Assembly (NCBI RefSeq): GCF_029601685.1 | Contig: NZ_JARRIR010000009.1 | Location: 1 to 64,000 of the forward strand | Length of the DNA: 64,000 nucleotides | Origin: Metarhizobium sp017305935 | Lineage (GTDB): Bacteria > Pseudomonadota > Alphaproteobacteria > Rhizobiales > Rhizobiaceae | Direction: 5' to 3' | Part shown: one piece after another, positions 34,298 to 45,211 of the stretch | Layout: every line of letters begins with the position of its first letter | How positions within the stretch are numbered: the first letter of the stretch is position 1 | The notes under the pieces: generated by a model | Database searches by the model: none | Told to the model about the DNA's origin: nothing | What the model saw: only the letters and a program-made list of their open reading frames with translations | Made by a program: the position numbers and the translations under genes

Positions 34298-34552
34298 ATG
34301 GCAGAAGAAAACACAGTCGAAAACGTCGCCGCCGCCGAACTGCGCCAGTTCATCGAACGCATCGAGCGTCTCGAAGAAGAAAAGGCCTCGATCAGCGACG
34401 ACATCAAGGACGTCTACGGCGAAGCCAAGGGTCGCGGCTACGATACCAAGGCGATGAAGACCATCATCCGCCTGCGCAAGAAGGATGCCAACGAGCGCAT
34501 CGAGGAGGAAACCATTCTCCAGACCTACATGGCAGCACTTGGCATGGAATAA
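34298..34552 (+). CDS. gapR: GapR-type DNA-binding protein (DUF2312)
   Basis: An 84-residue helical protein, MAEENTVENVAAAELRQFIE, with IERLEEEKASISDDIKDVY and EAKGRGYDTKAMKTIIRLRK, the DUF2312 signature. In Caulobacter GapR is a nucleoid-associated protein that encircles overtwisted DNA ahead of replication and transcription; that function is inferred here from the family. It has AAGAGG upstream and ends at a strong terminator. Confidence 0.9.
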   Translation: MAEENTVENVAAAELRQFIERIERLEEEKASISDDIKDVYGEAKGRGYDTKAMKTIIRLRKKDANERIEEETILQTYMAALGME

Positions 34553-34576
34553 TGCCGTCCGCATGGACTACATGCA

Positions 34577-34608
34577 AAAACCCCGGCCTCTCGCGAGGCC
34601 GGGGTTTT
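34577..34608. terminator. Bidirectional terminator after gapR
   Basis: AAAACCCCGGCCTC-TCGC-GAGGCCGGGGTTTT, a 14-bp perfect stem that serves gapR on the plus strand and the DUF882 gene on the minus strand. Confidence 0.92.
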
Positions 34609-34634
34609 GTTTTGGTAACGATGAAACGGCGGGA

Positions 34635-36554
34635 TTATTCGGTGATGCCGTTCGCCTTGTCGAATTTGCGCACTTCCATGAAATTGACCGCGTTGCCGCT
34701 GAAACGGCCGGGATCGACGGAAGCGGTCTTCGGGGAGAACCCGGCGGTGTAGACGGCGGTCGGCTGCGCGCGCAGGGTCGGGCTGACGAAACGCGGGGCT
34801 TTGACCGGCTTGGAGTTCAGCTCGACGCGCGCCTTGCTCAGCGCCCATTGCGAGATGATCTGCGTCGTCAGCTTCGGCTCGGTGCGCACCGGCTCGCGGG
34901 TCGCGGCATCGGCATCCACCTTCTTCGGACGGCCACCCTTGGCGGGCGCCACCTGCGTCGGCAATGCGGCGAGATCGGTGGCGGCCGGTTTCTGGACGGG
35001 TTCGAGGGCGGCAAGCTGCATGGCCCCGTCGCCATCGCCGTCTTCCGGCTCATCGGTGCTGTATTCGGCGTGTTCGGCGCCGCTCGAGGCGGCGAGTGCC
35101 GCCGCTTCGGCCTGATAGGCGGGCGTGCCTTCGGAAGGCGGTTCGTCGACGGCAAGATCGGCATCTTCCTGCGCACCGGTCGTGTTGCGCGCTAGGGCGG
35201 CGGCGACGGCCGGCGAGAGCGAGGCTTGCTCGATGGCGCCTTCGTTCTTCTGCTCGGCGGCGGATTTCGCCTGGGCGGCCAGCGCCTGGGCAATTTCCGG
35301 GCGACTGCCGGGAACGGGAACATAGGCGAGCTTTTCAAGCGCCGACTGTTCCAGCATCGCTTCGGCCGAGGCGGTTTCCTGCTGCGCACGTGTGGGCGCC
35401 AACGACGGAACCGGAATCTTGTAGGAGGCCAGATCGGCAAAACCGTCGGTCGCCGGTTGCTGCGGCTCCGGCGCTGCCGGCAGGGCCGCGGCGAGCGCGT
35501 CCTGGGCGGAGCTATGCGAAGACGGCAGCAGCGCCGTCGCCATGCCGGCCTGCGCCGGCTCGCGGAAGGCGGGGCGCACCATCGGCACGGGGGCATCGAT
35601 ATCGGGCGCTGCCGGCTGTTCGAGTTGCGCGGTCATGACCGGCTGCTCGGGCTCGACGACGGGGGCGGACGGCTGCCTGACGGGCGCCGTCTGCTTGGGC
35701 GCGGCGACGACCGGGGCGGATTCCTCCATGCCGCCGCTTTCTTCCTCTTCATCGGCGCCACCACCGAACAGGCGGGCAAAGAAACCACGCTTCTTCGGCG
35801 ATGCCTCGGCCATCTCGATCTGAACCGAGCCGGCGCGACGCTTGTAATCGGCCACTGCCTGCTGATAGCCCGGCAGCGGCTGGCCGTCGGCGGGAAGATG
35901 CATCGTCTTGCCGCTCGGGAACAGACGCACCAGTTCCTGGCGGCTCATGCGCGGCCAGGAGCGGACATTGCCGACATCCATATGCACGAAGGGCGAACCC
36001 GACTTCGGATAGAAGCCGACGCCGCCGACCTGCATCTTCATGCCGATGGCGCGCAGGTTGGCGAGCTTGACGTCCGGCAGGTAGAAATCCATCGCCTTGC
36101 CGAGCATGTGCTGGCTCTTCTCGGCGACGCCCTTTGTGCGCGAACGCAGCATGGAATTGGTCTGCGGCGAGCGGAAACCGGAAACGACATGGATATATTC
36201 GCGCGAACCGCTCTGGCGATAAACTTCCCAGATCAGGTCGAACAGGCGCGGATCCATCTTGGTCGGCTGGTTGCGGCGCCAATCCCGCAGGAAGCGGTTC
36301 ATCTGTTGCAACCCTTGCGGATCGAACTTGCCGTTGCGTTTGAAGGTGATGACGGCCTTTTCGCCGGTATGCACGAAATAGAGCTTCAGGCTGCGGGTAT
36401 CGCCTGCCGCATGAGATACAGAGGGCGCCAGCATCGGCGCCATGGCCAGAACGAGGCTGAGAATCAATGCGGGCTTCGCCACCCAGTTCCTGAGCACAGC
36501 GGCAAAGCTCCCGTCCCCGTTCGACGGCGTATTCGTTCGAATGAATTTCGCCAA
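34635..36554 (-). CDS. DUF882 / M15-like peptidase domain protein with long disordered tail
   Basis: A 639-residue exported protein. It has an N-terminal signal or anchor (about 26-48, to SVSHA), then a DUF882/peptidase M15 domain (about 50-235) with the zinc ligands in EKSQHMLGKAMDFY and SPFVHMDVG and SGFRSPQTNSML, as in D,D-carboxypeptidase-like enzymes acting on peptidoglycan. The remaining 400 residues are Ala/Pro/Glu-rich and low complexity, ending with a more ordered stretch (about 565-639). The start used is a TTG at 36554; a GTG at 36479 just before the hydrophobic segment is a real alternative. The catalytic residues look intact. Confidence 0.83.
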   Translation of the reverse strand: MAKFIRTNTPSNGDGSFAAVLRNWVAKPALILSLVLAMAPMLAPSVSHAAGDTRSLKLYFVHTGEKAVITFKRNGKFDPQGLQQMNRFLRDWRRNQPTKMDPRLFDLIWEVYRQSGSREYIHVVSGFRSPQTNSMLRSRTKGVAEKSQHMLGKAMDFYLPDVKLANLRAIGMKMQVGGVGFYPKSGSPFVHMDVGNVRSWPRMSRQELVRLFPSGKTMHLPADGQPLPGYQQAVADYKRRAGSVQIEMAEASPKKRGFFARLFGGGADEEEESGGMEESAPVVAAPKQTAPVRQPSAPVVEPEQPVMTAQLEQPAAPDIDAPVPMVRPAFREPAQAGMATALLPSSHSSAQDALAAALPAAPEPQQPATDGFADLASYKIPVPSLAPTRAQQETASAEAMLEQSALEKLAYVPVPGSRPEIAQALAAQAKSAAEQKNEGAIEQASLSPAVAAALARNTTGAQEDADLAVDEPPSEGTPAYQAEAAALAASSGAEHAEYSTDEPEDGDGDGAMQLAALEPVQKPAATDLAALPTQVAPAKGGRPKKVDADAATREPVRTEPKLTTQIISQWALSKARVELNSKPVKAPRFVSPTLRAQPTAVYTAGFSPKTASVDPGRFSGNAVNFMEVRKFDKANGITE

Positions 36555-36733
36555 ATCTATCCCCGTTCGACGCTCTCTATCGCATATTTGATCACATGAA
36601 TGTCAATTGCGGTGACACGATGGCAAAAATGCCACACATGCACAAGCTCCATATATGGTGAATGCACCACTAACAAGAGCTTTACGAGAGGTAACGAAAT
36701 AGCCTTGCGCGACCGTTAACGCCATAATTTTTT

Positions 36734-38278
<1,545 letters not shown>

Positions 38279-38514
38279 GGTCAACTCCTGGCAATCATCC
38301 ATCATGAGAGCGTCGCATCATGCGAAACCCGAGGCTGACCCTGGCATGGGAGGGTTGAACATCCAGTTTTGAGAAATGCTCGGATTTTAACCATTCGCAT
38401 TTTCCGGCACACCGGTCGCCTCTCGGGCAGGAAAGCAACGCGAAACGCTTGCCGCGCCGCCTGGGCGTGAATACATCTGCGTGACGATACATGTAGGATC
38501 GATCGAAGAAGGAC

Positions 38515-40362
38515 ATGCCGATGCGCCCCCTCCCCGTGATGCAGACCGCCCCCGCCGCCATTGCCCGCCAGTCGGCGGCACTCGGCGAGCTTCCGGTCTG
38601 GCGTCTCACCGATCTCTATCCCGCCACCGATTCGCCCGAATTCCTCGGCGATGTTGAGAAGGCGGCAAGCGAGGCAGTCGCCTTCGAGGCGCGCTGGAAG
38701 GGCAAGCTGGCGGAATCCGCGACGAAAACCGGCGACGAAGGGCTGGGTGCTGCCATCGCCCAGTCGGATGCGCTGGAGGATCTGCTCGGCCGCATCGCCT
38801 CCTATGCCGGGCTGACCTATTTCTCCGACACCAGCAACCCCGCCAACGGCAAGTTCTACGGCGACGTGCAGGTGAAGCTCACCGATATCGCCGCGCATCT
38901 CCTGTTCTTCCCGCTGGAGCTGAACCGCATCGACGATTCGGTGATCGAGGCCTCGCTTTCGCGCGACAGCCTCGCCGCCCATTACAAGCCCTGGCTTCTC
39001 GACCTGCGCAAGGACAAGCCCTACCAGCTCGACGACAAGCTGGAACAGCTTTTCCTCGAAAAATCCATGACCAGCGCCACCGCCTTCAATCGGCTGTTCG
39101 ACGAGACGCTGGCCGAGCTGCGCTTCGATATCGACGGCGAGAAGGTGCCGCTGGAAGTGGCGCTGAACCTGCTGCAGGAAGCCGATCCCGAGGCGCGGCG
39201 CAAGGGGGCGATGGCGCTTGCCGAAACCTTCAAGGCGAACCTGCGCGTCTTCACGCTGATCACCAACACGCTCGCCAAGGACAAGGACATTGCCGACCGC
39301 TGGCGCGGTTTTCAGGACATCGCCGACAGCCGGCATCTCGCCAACCGCGTCGAGCGCGAGGTGGTCGATGCGCTGGCGGCCGCCGTCAAGGACGCCTATC
39401 CGCGCCTGTCGCACCGTTATTACACCATGAAGGCCAAATGGCTCGGCATGGACCAGCTCAACTACTGGGACCGCAACGCGCCGCTGCCGGAGACGCCGGA
39501 TGCGCTGATTCCCTGGACGGAAGCCAAGGACATGGTGCTCTCGGCCTATGCCGCGTTTTCGCCTGAGATGGCCGACATCGCCCGCCGCTTCTTCGACGAA
39601 AGCTGGATCGACGCGCCGGTGCGCCCCGGCAAGGCGCCGGGGGCGTTTGCCCATCCGACCGTGCCCTCGGCCCATCCTTACGTGCTGGTCAATTACCTCG
39701 GCAAGCCGCGCGACGTGATGACGCTTGCCCATGAACTCGGCCATGGCGTGCATCAGGTTCTGGCCGGTGGCCAGGGCGCGCTGATGAGCCAGACGCCGCT
39801 GACGCTCGCCGAAACCGCCTCCGTCTTCGGCGAGATGCTGACGTTCCGTGCCCTTCTGGATAAAACAAAGGACAAGCGCGAGCGCAAGGCAATGCTCGCC
39901 CAGAAGGTCGAGGACATGATCAACACGGTCGTGCGCCAGATCGCCTTCTACGAATTCGAGCGTAAGGTGCATACCGCCCGCAAGGAGGGCGAACTGACCT
40001 CCGAGCAGATCGGGCAATTGTGGCTGTCGGTGCAGAATGAAAGCCTCGGCCCGGCGATCAAGATTTCGGAAGGATACGAGACCTATTGGGCCTATATCCC
40101 CCACTTCATCCACTCGCCCTTCTACGTCTATGCCTATGCCTTCGGCGATTGCCTGGTGAATTCGCTTTATGCCGTCTACCAGAAGGCCGAATCGGGCTTC
40201 CAGGCGAAGTATTTCGAGCTGTTGAAGGCCGGCGGCACCAAGCATCATTCGGAACTCCTGAAGCCTTTCGGGCTCGATGCCACCGATCCGTCGTTCTGGG
40301 CACAGGGCCTGTCGATGATTGAAGGGCTGATCGACGAACTCGAAGCGCTTGATAAGGACTGA
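38515..40362 (+). CDS. pepF: M3 family oligoendopeptidase F
   Basis: A 615-residue zinc metallopeptidase: N-terminal oligopeptidase F domain (about 30-190), then the M3 catalytic domain with HELGHGVHQVLAG (about 407-419), where HExxH-type His-Glu-His ligands lie, and the third ligand Glu in the following helix (TLAETASVFGEML). Cytosolic; degrades short peptides. The start is at MPMRPLPVMQTAPAAIARQS with AAGGAC upstream. Divergent from the sigma-54 regulator. Confidence 0.92.
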   Translation: MPMRPLPVMQTAPAAIARQSAALGELPVWRLTDLYPATDSPEFLGDVEKAASEAVAFEARWKGKLAESATKTGDEGLGAAIAQSDALEDLLGRIASYAGLTYFSDTSNPANGKFYGDVQVKLTDIAAHLLFFPLELNRIDDSVIEASLSRDSLAAHYKPWLLDLRKDKPYQLDDKLEQLFLEKSMTSATAFNRLFDETLAELRFDIDGEKVPLEVALNLLQEADPEARRKGAMALAETFKANLRVFTLITNTLAKDKDIADRWRGFQDIADSRHLANRVEREVVDALAAAVKDAYPRLSHRYYTMKAKWLGMDQLNYWDRNAPLPETPDALIPWTEAKDMVLSAYAAFSPEMADIARRFFDESWIDAPVRPGKAPGAFAHPTVPSAHPYVLVNYLGKPRDVMTLAHELGHGVHQVLAGGQGALMSQTPLTLAETASVFGEMLTFRALLDKTKDKRERKAMLAQKVEDMINTVVRQIAFYEFERKVHTARKEGELTSEQIGQLWLSVQNESLGPAIKISEGYETYWAYIPHFIHSPFYVYAYAFGDCLVNSLYAVYQKAESGFQAKYFELLKAGGTKHHSELLKPFGLDATDPSFWAQGLSMIEGLIDELEALDKD

Positions 40363-40424
40363 AACCAAGCATTGCGCCGCCCGCCGCCAAGCGGGCGGCG
40401 GTTAGCGGAAAGACGACGACTTCC

Positions 40425-41585
40425 ATGGCCGACCACCCGCCCTTCGCCCTGTTTCGTGACGACCCGGCCGGCACCGCCATGCTGTTTTCCGATCCCGCCG
40501 AGATCGTCATGGTGAACAGGCGCGCCGATTTTTTCCCCGCGCTCGACAAGCTGGAGGCGGCGCGCAAATCCGGCAAATGGCTCGCCGGTTATATGGCCTA
40601 TGAGGCGGGGCATCTGTTCGAGGACAAGCTCGAAAATTTCGCCGTCGAGGACCGCGAGACGCCGCTGCTCTGCTTCGGCCTCTTCGATGCACCGGCGGAT
40701 GAAGACCATCCGCTCCTGCAGCCGCGTCAGCGCGCCGAAAACGAGCCCCTCCTCAGCGAGCCGCGCGCGGCTTGGGATTTCGACACCTATCGCGACCGCT
40801 TCGAGCGCCTGCACCGGCATCTGCGCCTGGGCGATTGCTACCAGGCGAACCTGACCATGCCGATCACCGCGCGCTGGAACGGCGATCCGCTCGCCGCCTT
40901 CTGGTCGCTGATCGCCCGCCAGCCGGTGAAATACAGCGCCTATCTCGATCTCGGCGGCCCGAAACTGCTGTCGCGCTCGCCCGAACTGTTCTTCCGCACC
41001 GACGAGGACGGCTGGATCGAGACGCATCCGATGAAGGGCACCGCCCCGCGCGGCGCGACGCCGCAGGAGGATGCGGACATCGTCGCTGCCATGCTGGCCG
41101 ACGAGAAGACGCAGGCCGAGAACCGCATGATCGTCGACTTGCTTCGCAATGACATCTCGCGCATCACCGAGGTCGGCACGCTCGACGTGCCCAAGCTTTT
41201 CGACATTGAGACCTATCCGACCGTCCACCAGATGGTCAGCCATGTGCAGGCGAAGCTTTTGCCTGACCTGACCCTGCGCGACATTTTCGCCGCCCTCTTC
41301 CCCTGCGGCTCGATCACCGGCGCCCCGAAAATCAGCGCCATGAGCATCCTGCATACGCTGGAAGACGGCCCGCGCGACGCCTATTGCGGGGCGATCGGTT
41401 TCGTCTCGCCGGAGGGGCCGATGCGGTTCTCGGTGGCGATCCGCACCATCTCGCTCTTTCCAAACGGCCACGCAGTCTTCAATGTCGGCGGCGGCATCGT
41501 GTTCGATTCGCGCGCCGATGCCGAATATGAGGAATGCCTGTTGAAGGCCCGTTTTGCGGTAGGGGATCAATGGATTTCACGCTGA
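40425..41585 (+). CDS. pabB: Aminodeoxychorismate synthase component I
   Basis: A 386-residue chorismate-binding enzyme, forming 4-amino-4-deoxychorismate in folate biosynthesis. Motifs: GDCYQANLTM, SRSPELFFR, THPMKGTAPRGATPQED, the AENRMIVDLLRNDI and FPCGSITGAPKISAM signature segments. It lacks a glutaminase domain, so PabA is supplied elsewhere. It overlaps the next gene (aminotransferase, PabC-like) by 16 bp, so the two-step PABA pathway is coupled here. Confidence 0.93.
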   Translation: MADHPPFALFRDDPAGTAMLFSDPAEIVMVNRRADFFPALDKLEAARKSGKWLAGYMAYEAGHLFEDKLENFAVEDRETPLLCFGLFDAPADEDHPLLQPRQRAENEPLLSEPRAAWDFDTYRDRFERLHRHLRLGDCYQANLTMPITARWNGDPLAAFWSLIARQPVKYSAYLDLGGPKLLSRSPELFFRTDEDGWIETHPMKGTAPRGATPQEDADIVAAMLADEKTQAENRMIVDLLRNDISRITEVGTLDVPKLFDIETYPTVHQMVSHVQAKLLPDLTLRDIFAALFPCGSITGAPKISAMSILHTLEDGPRDAYCGAIGFVSPEGPMRFSVAIRTISLFPNGHAVFNVGGGIVFDSRADAEYEECLLKARFAVGDQWISR

Positions 41586-42196
41586 TCGAGACGTTTCGTT
41601 ACGAGCCCGGACAGGGGCCGCTGAGGATCGACCAGCACATGAAGCGGCTGGCGCGTTCGGCCGATGCGTTGCGCTTCCGCCAGCCGGCCGCCGCCCGCAA
41701 GAAGCTGGACGAGCACCTGAAGGACGCAGCCGAACCCTTGCGCGTGCGCCTGACGCTGACGCCGAAGGGCGAGATCGATATTACCTCGACGCCATTCACG
41801 CCGCTCGACGAGGATACTGTCTGGACGCTGCGCGTCGCCCAGACCCGCCTCGATTCCGCCGATCCGCTGCTGCGCCACAAGACCTCGAAACGCGACGTCT
41901 ACGAGGCGGCGCGCGCCGAATATTCGAAGGAAGACGCCGACGAGGTTCTGCTGCTCAACGAATTGGGCGATGTCTGCGAAGGCACGATCACCAGCATCTT
42001 CGTGGAGGAGACCGGTGGGCCGCTGATGACGCCGCCGCTCAATTCCGGCCTGCTGTCCGGCGTCTTCCGCACCGACATGATCTGCCGGCAGAAGGCCCGC
42101 AGCCAGCGCCTGCGGCTTCAGGATCTGCGCAACCGCCAGATTTTCCTTGGCAATTCCCTGCGCGGCCTGATCCGCGCGCAACTGATCACGGACTGA
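41570..42196 (+). CDS. pabC: Aminotransferase class IV (PabC-like aminodeoxychorismate lyase)
   Basis: A 208-residue PLP enzyme, short for the family. Starts MDFTLIETFRYEPGQGPLRI. The PLP-binding Lys is likely in LLRHKTSKRDVYEAAR (about residues 101-116), and LLLNELGDVCEGTITSIFVE matches the class IV region. The start overlaps pabB by 16 bp, which strongly suggests cleavage of ADC to 4-aminobenzoate. In some organisms such proteins are D-amino-acid or branched-chain transaminases; the PabC role is from context. Confidence 0.83.
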   Translation: MDFTLIETFRYEPGQGPLRIDQHMKRLARSADALRFRQPAAARKKLDEHLKDAAEPLRVRLTLTPKGEIDITSTPFTPLDEDTVWTLRVAQTRLDSADPLLRHKTSKRDVYEAARAEYSKEDADEVLLLNELGDVCEGTITSIFVEETGGPLMTPPLNSGLLSGVFRTDMICRQKARSQRLRLQDLRNRQIFLGNSLRGLIRAQLITD

Positions 42197-42202
42197 GAAC
42201 CC

Positions 42203-42490
42203 ATGTTCATCCTGTCGCTCACCTATCTCAAGGGCACCGAAGAGGCCGACCAGTACATGCAGCCGCATCTCGACTGGCTGCAGGCGGGTTACGAGCGCGG
42301 CCTGTTCCTCGCCTCCGGCCGCAAGGTGCCCCGCACCGGCGGCGTCATTTTCGCCCACGGCGGGCGTGCTGACATCGAGGCGCTGGTCGCCGCCGATCCC
42401 TTCACCCTCCACGGCGTCTGCACCTATGAGATCACCGAAATCGCGGTGACGCGCGTCGCCGGCGGCGGCCTCGACGCCTTGAAATCCTGA
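42203..42490 (+). CDS. YciI family protein
   Basis: A 95-residue ferredoxin-like fold: MFILSLTYLKGTEEADQYMQ, PHLDWLQAGYERGLFLASGR with the family His-Asp pair, and ADPFTLHGVCTYEITEIAV. Follows the pabC-like gene by 6 nt, so probably cotranscribed. Function unknown; some YciI homologues have weak hydrolase activity. Confidence 0.88.
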   Translation: MFILSLTYLKGTEEADQYMQPHLDWLQAGYERGLFLASGRKVPRTGGVIFAHGGRADIEALVAADPFTLHGVCTYEITEIAVTRVAGGGLDALKS

Positions 42491-42508
42491 TCTGCCCTGA
42501 GCCGTCCG

Positions 42509-43417
42509 ATGACCCGCCGCCTCGTCCACATGCCCTACCACACCTCGGCCAAGCCGTTTTCCATCGGCCTGCGCTCGATCACGCCCGAGACCTGGCTGGA
42601 GCCGGATGCCGATCTCGGCCGCTATCTCGACGAAAAGGCGCGACTGATCGCCACCGAGCGCCCCCAGGTCTTCCTGGCCGAGCCCGGAACCGAGGCGGCG
42701 CAGCAGGAATGCCTCGATACCGTCGCCGGCCACCTGTTACGCGACCACGCCCATCTCTGTTCCCGTACGGCCGATGGGCGGCTGGCGCTGGCCGGGCGCG
42801 AGGTGGCGCTGGATGCGCCGGGCACACCGCCGCTGGAGATCGCCGGCTCGCTGGTGCAGGACGATCTCGTGCTTCTGCGCCGGCGCGAGACCGGCTGGCA
42901 TATCGTCGCAGCCTTCGTCGCCTTCCCCTCCGCCTGGTCGCTGCCGGAAAAATTCGGCCGGCCGATGGAGGAGGTGCATGCCCCCGTCCCCGGCTTCCAG
43001 GCCGGCACCCGCAATTCCGGCCTCATCAACCGCATCTTCGACAATCTGCAGCCGGAACTGCCGGCCGAGCGCTTCAACTGGTCGGTCTATCCGCGCGGCG
43101 ACCTGTTCTGGCCGCCGGAGGTCAGCGCCGCGCACGGCCGCACGCCCTTCGATGCCGCCGGCCATATCGTCCGCGTCGAGCGCCAGACCCTGCGCCGGCT
43201 GCCCGTGTCAGGCGATATCGTCTTCACCATCCGCATCTATATCGACCCCATCGCCGCCCTGCTTCGCCATGCCGATGGCGCGGCGCTGGCGCAATCCCTG
43301 GCCGACCGGCTGGAGGGGCTGGAACCCGACCAGCTCGCCTACAAGGCCATGGTTGCCAAAAAGGACGGGCTCGTCGCCTATCTGCGCCAGGCGGCGCTGG
43401 AGAAAAGCGACGCGTGA
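42509..43417 (+). CDS. DUF3445 / heme-dependent oxidative N-demethylase-like protein
   Basis: A 302-residue protein of the DUF3445 family, which includes the alpha subunit of heme-dependent oxidative N-demethylase (PAS-like heme domain). Visible: RPQVFLAEPGTEAAQQE, the LVQDDLVLLRRRETGWHIVA segment, LPEKFGRPMEEVHAPVPGF, and the RVERQTLRRLPVSGDIVFTI segment. The other demethylase subunits are not adjacent, so this is a stand-alone copy and its substrate is unknown. It follows the YciI gene by 18 nt. Confidence 0.82.
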   Translation: MTRRLVHMPYHTSAKPFSIGLRSITPETWLEPDADLGRYLDEKARLIATERPQVFLAEPGTEAAQQECLDTVAGHLLRDHAHLCSRTADGRLALAGREVALDAPGTPPLEIAGSLVQDDLVLLRRRETGWHIVAAFVAFPSAWSLPEKFGRPMEEVHAPVPGFQAGTRNSGLINRIFDNLQPELPAERFNWSVYPRGDLFWPPEVSAAHGRTPFDAAGHIVRVERQTLRRLPVSGDIVFTIRIYIDPIAALLRHADGAALAQSLADRLEGLEPDQLAYKAMVAKKDGLVAYLRQAALEKSDA

Positions 43418-43558
43418 GCGTTTTCCGCCCGGCCTGTCATCGGGACTTTATTGTGACGGGATTTTATGCTGTAGGGACATCCGAAGCCGGCAGAACCGGT
43501 GCGGCGGCCTGACCTTTCCCTTTCGGCGGCAGATGCCCGCCCTCTCATGGAGAAAAAG

Positions 43559-45010
43559 ATGACTGAAAAAACCTATCCGGTGTATGGCGAAATCACCGGC
43601 CCGATCGTCATGATCGGTTTCGGGTCGATCGGCCGCGGCGCCCTGCCGCTGATCGAGCGCCACTTCAAATACGACCGGAACCGGTTGATCGTCATCGAGC
43701 CGCGCGAAGACGCCGCCGACACTGAAATCTACGAGCGCCACGGCGTGCGCCATGTGAAGGCGCATGTGACCAAGGAGAACTACAAGGAACTCCTGAAACC
43801 CCTGCTGACCGAAGGCGAAGGCCAGGGCTTCTGCGTCAACCTCTCCGTCGATACCGGCTCGGTCGACCTGGTCAAGCTGTGCCGCAAGCTCGACGTGCTC
43901 TACATCGACACCGTCGTCGAGCCCTGGCTCGGCTTCTATTTCGACGACACGATGAAGAATGCCGACCGCACCAACTATGCGCTGCGCGAAACCATGCGCG
44001 CCGAAAAGCGCAAGAACCCGGGCGGCACGACGGCGGTCTCCTGCTGCGGCGCCAATCCCGGCATGGTCTCCTGGTTCGTGAAGAAGGCGCTGGTCGACGT
44101 CGCCACCGAACTCGGCATCAAGTTCGACGAGCCCGCCGCCGACGACCGTGCCGGCTGGGCCAAGCTGATGAAGAAGACCGGCGTCAAGGGCATCCATATC
44201 GCCGAGCGCGACACCCAGCGCGCCAAGAACCCGAAGCCGTTCAACACCTTCTGGAACACCTGGTCGGTGGAAGGCTTCATCTCCGAGGGCCTGCAGCCGT
44301 CCGAACTCGGCTGGGGCACGCACGAAACCTGGATGCCGAAGAACGCCAAGACGCACAAGAAGGGCTGCCAGGCCGCCATCTATCTGGAACAGCCGGGCGC
44401 CAACACCCGCGTGCGCAGCTGGTGCCCGACGCCGGGCGCCCAGTACGGCTTCCTCGTCACCCATAACGAGGCGATCTCCATCGCCGACTATTTCACCGCC
44501 CATGACAAGGACGGCGACGTTTCCTATCGCCCGACCTGCCATTACGCCTATCATCCGGCCAATGACGCGGTTCTGTCGCTGCACGAGATGTTCGGCAATG
44601 GCGGCCACGCACAGCCGGTCCTGCACGTTCTCGACGAGAACGAGCTGGTCGACGGCATCGACGAACTCGGCGTGCTGCTCTACGGCCACGACAAGAACGC
44701 CTACTGGTACGGCTCGCGCCTGTCGGTCGAGGAGACCCGCGACATCGCCCCCTACCAGAACGCCACCGGCCTGCAGGTGACCTCCGCCGTTCTCGCCGGC
44801 ATGGTCTGGGCGCTGGAAAACCCCAAGGCCGGCATCGTCGAGACCGACGAGATGGACTACAAGCGCTGCCTCGAAGTGCAGATGCCCTATCTCGGCCCGG
44901 TCGAAGGCCATTACACCGACTGGACGCCGCTGGCCGGTCGCCCGGGCCTCTTCCCCGAGGACATCGACGAAAGCGACCCCTGGCAGTTCCGCAATATCCT
45001 GGTGCGTTGA
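43559..45010 (+). CDS. hss: Homospermidine synthase
   Basis: An NAD-dependent enzyme that condenses two putrescines (or spermidine and putrescine) into homospermidine, a typical rhizobial polyamine. 483 residues, starting MTEKTYPVYGEITGPIVMIG with GGAG 7 nt upstream. NAD-binding glycine motif GFGSIGRGALPLIERHF; other segments include CCGANPGMVSWFVKKAL, EGFISEGLQPSELGWGTHET and YRPTCHYAYHPANDAV, all characteristic of bacterial HSS. It is monocistronic and ends at a strong terminator. Confidence 0.95.
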   Translation: MTEKTYPVYGEITGPIVMIGFGSIGRGALPLIERHFKYDRNRLIVIEPREDAADTEIYERHGVRHVKAHVTKENYKELLKPLLTEGEGQGFCVNLSVDTGSVDLVKLCRKLDVLYIDTVVEPWLGFYFDDTMKNADRTNYALRETMRAEKRKNPGGTTAVSCCGANPGMVSWFVKKALVDVATELGIKFDEPAADDRAGWAKLMKKTGVKGIHIAERDTQRAKNPKPFNTFWNTWSVEGFISEGLQPSELGWGTHETWMPKNAKTHKKGCQAAIYLEQPGANTRVRSWCPTPGAQYGFLVTHNEAISIADYFTAHDKDGDVSYRPTCHYAYHPANDAVLSLHEMFGNGGHAQPVLHVLDENELVDGIDELGVLLYGHDKNAYWYGSRLSVEETRDIAPYQNATGLQVTSAVLAGMVWALENPKAGIVETDEMDYKRCLEVQMPYLGPVEGHYTDWTPLAGRPGLFPEDIDESDPWQFRNILVR

Positions 45011-45025
45011 CCTTTCAATGTTTTC

Positions 45026-45053
45026 AATGCCCGCAACCCAGGTTGCGGGCATT
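45026..45053 (+). terminator. Terminator after hss
   Basis: AATGCCCGCAAC-CCAG-GTTGCGGGCATT, a 12-bp stem followed by a short T-run. Confidence 0.85.
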
Positions 45054-45211
45054 TTCGCAACGGTCGGCAAAAGAGTGATGCAGTGCCGGCTATGGTTCTT
45101 GCCATGACTGAGGCTTCGCGGCATGGTTTTTCAAGGACGTATGACGCAAGAGCGGTTGCGGGACGACGTCCAGACAGAGCCTGTGCGCCGGACACACCAG
45201 CGGGAGAGACC

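Noticed and set aside
40376..40399. GC-rich hairpin GCCGCCCGC...GCGGGCGGC between pepF and pabB
   Set aside because: It has no T-run on either strand, so it is not called as a terminator, although it may still affect RNA stability.
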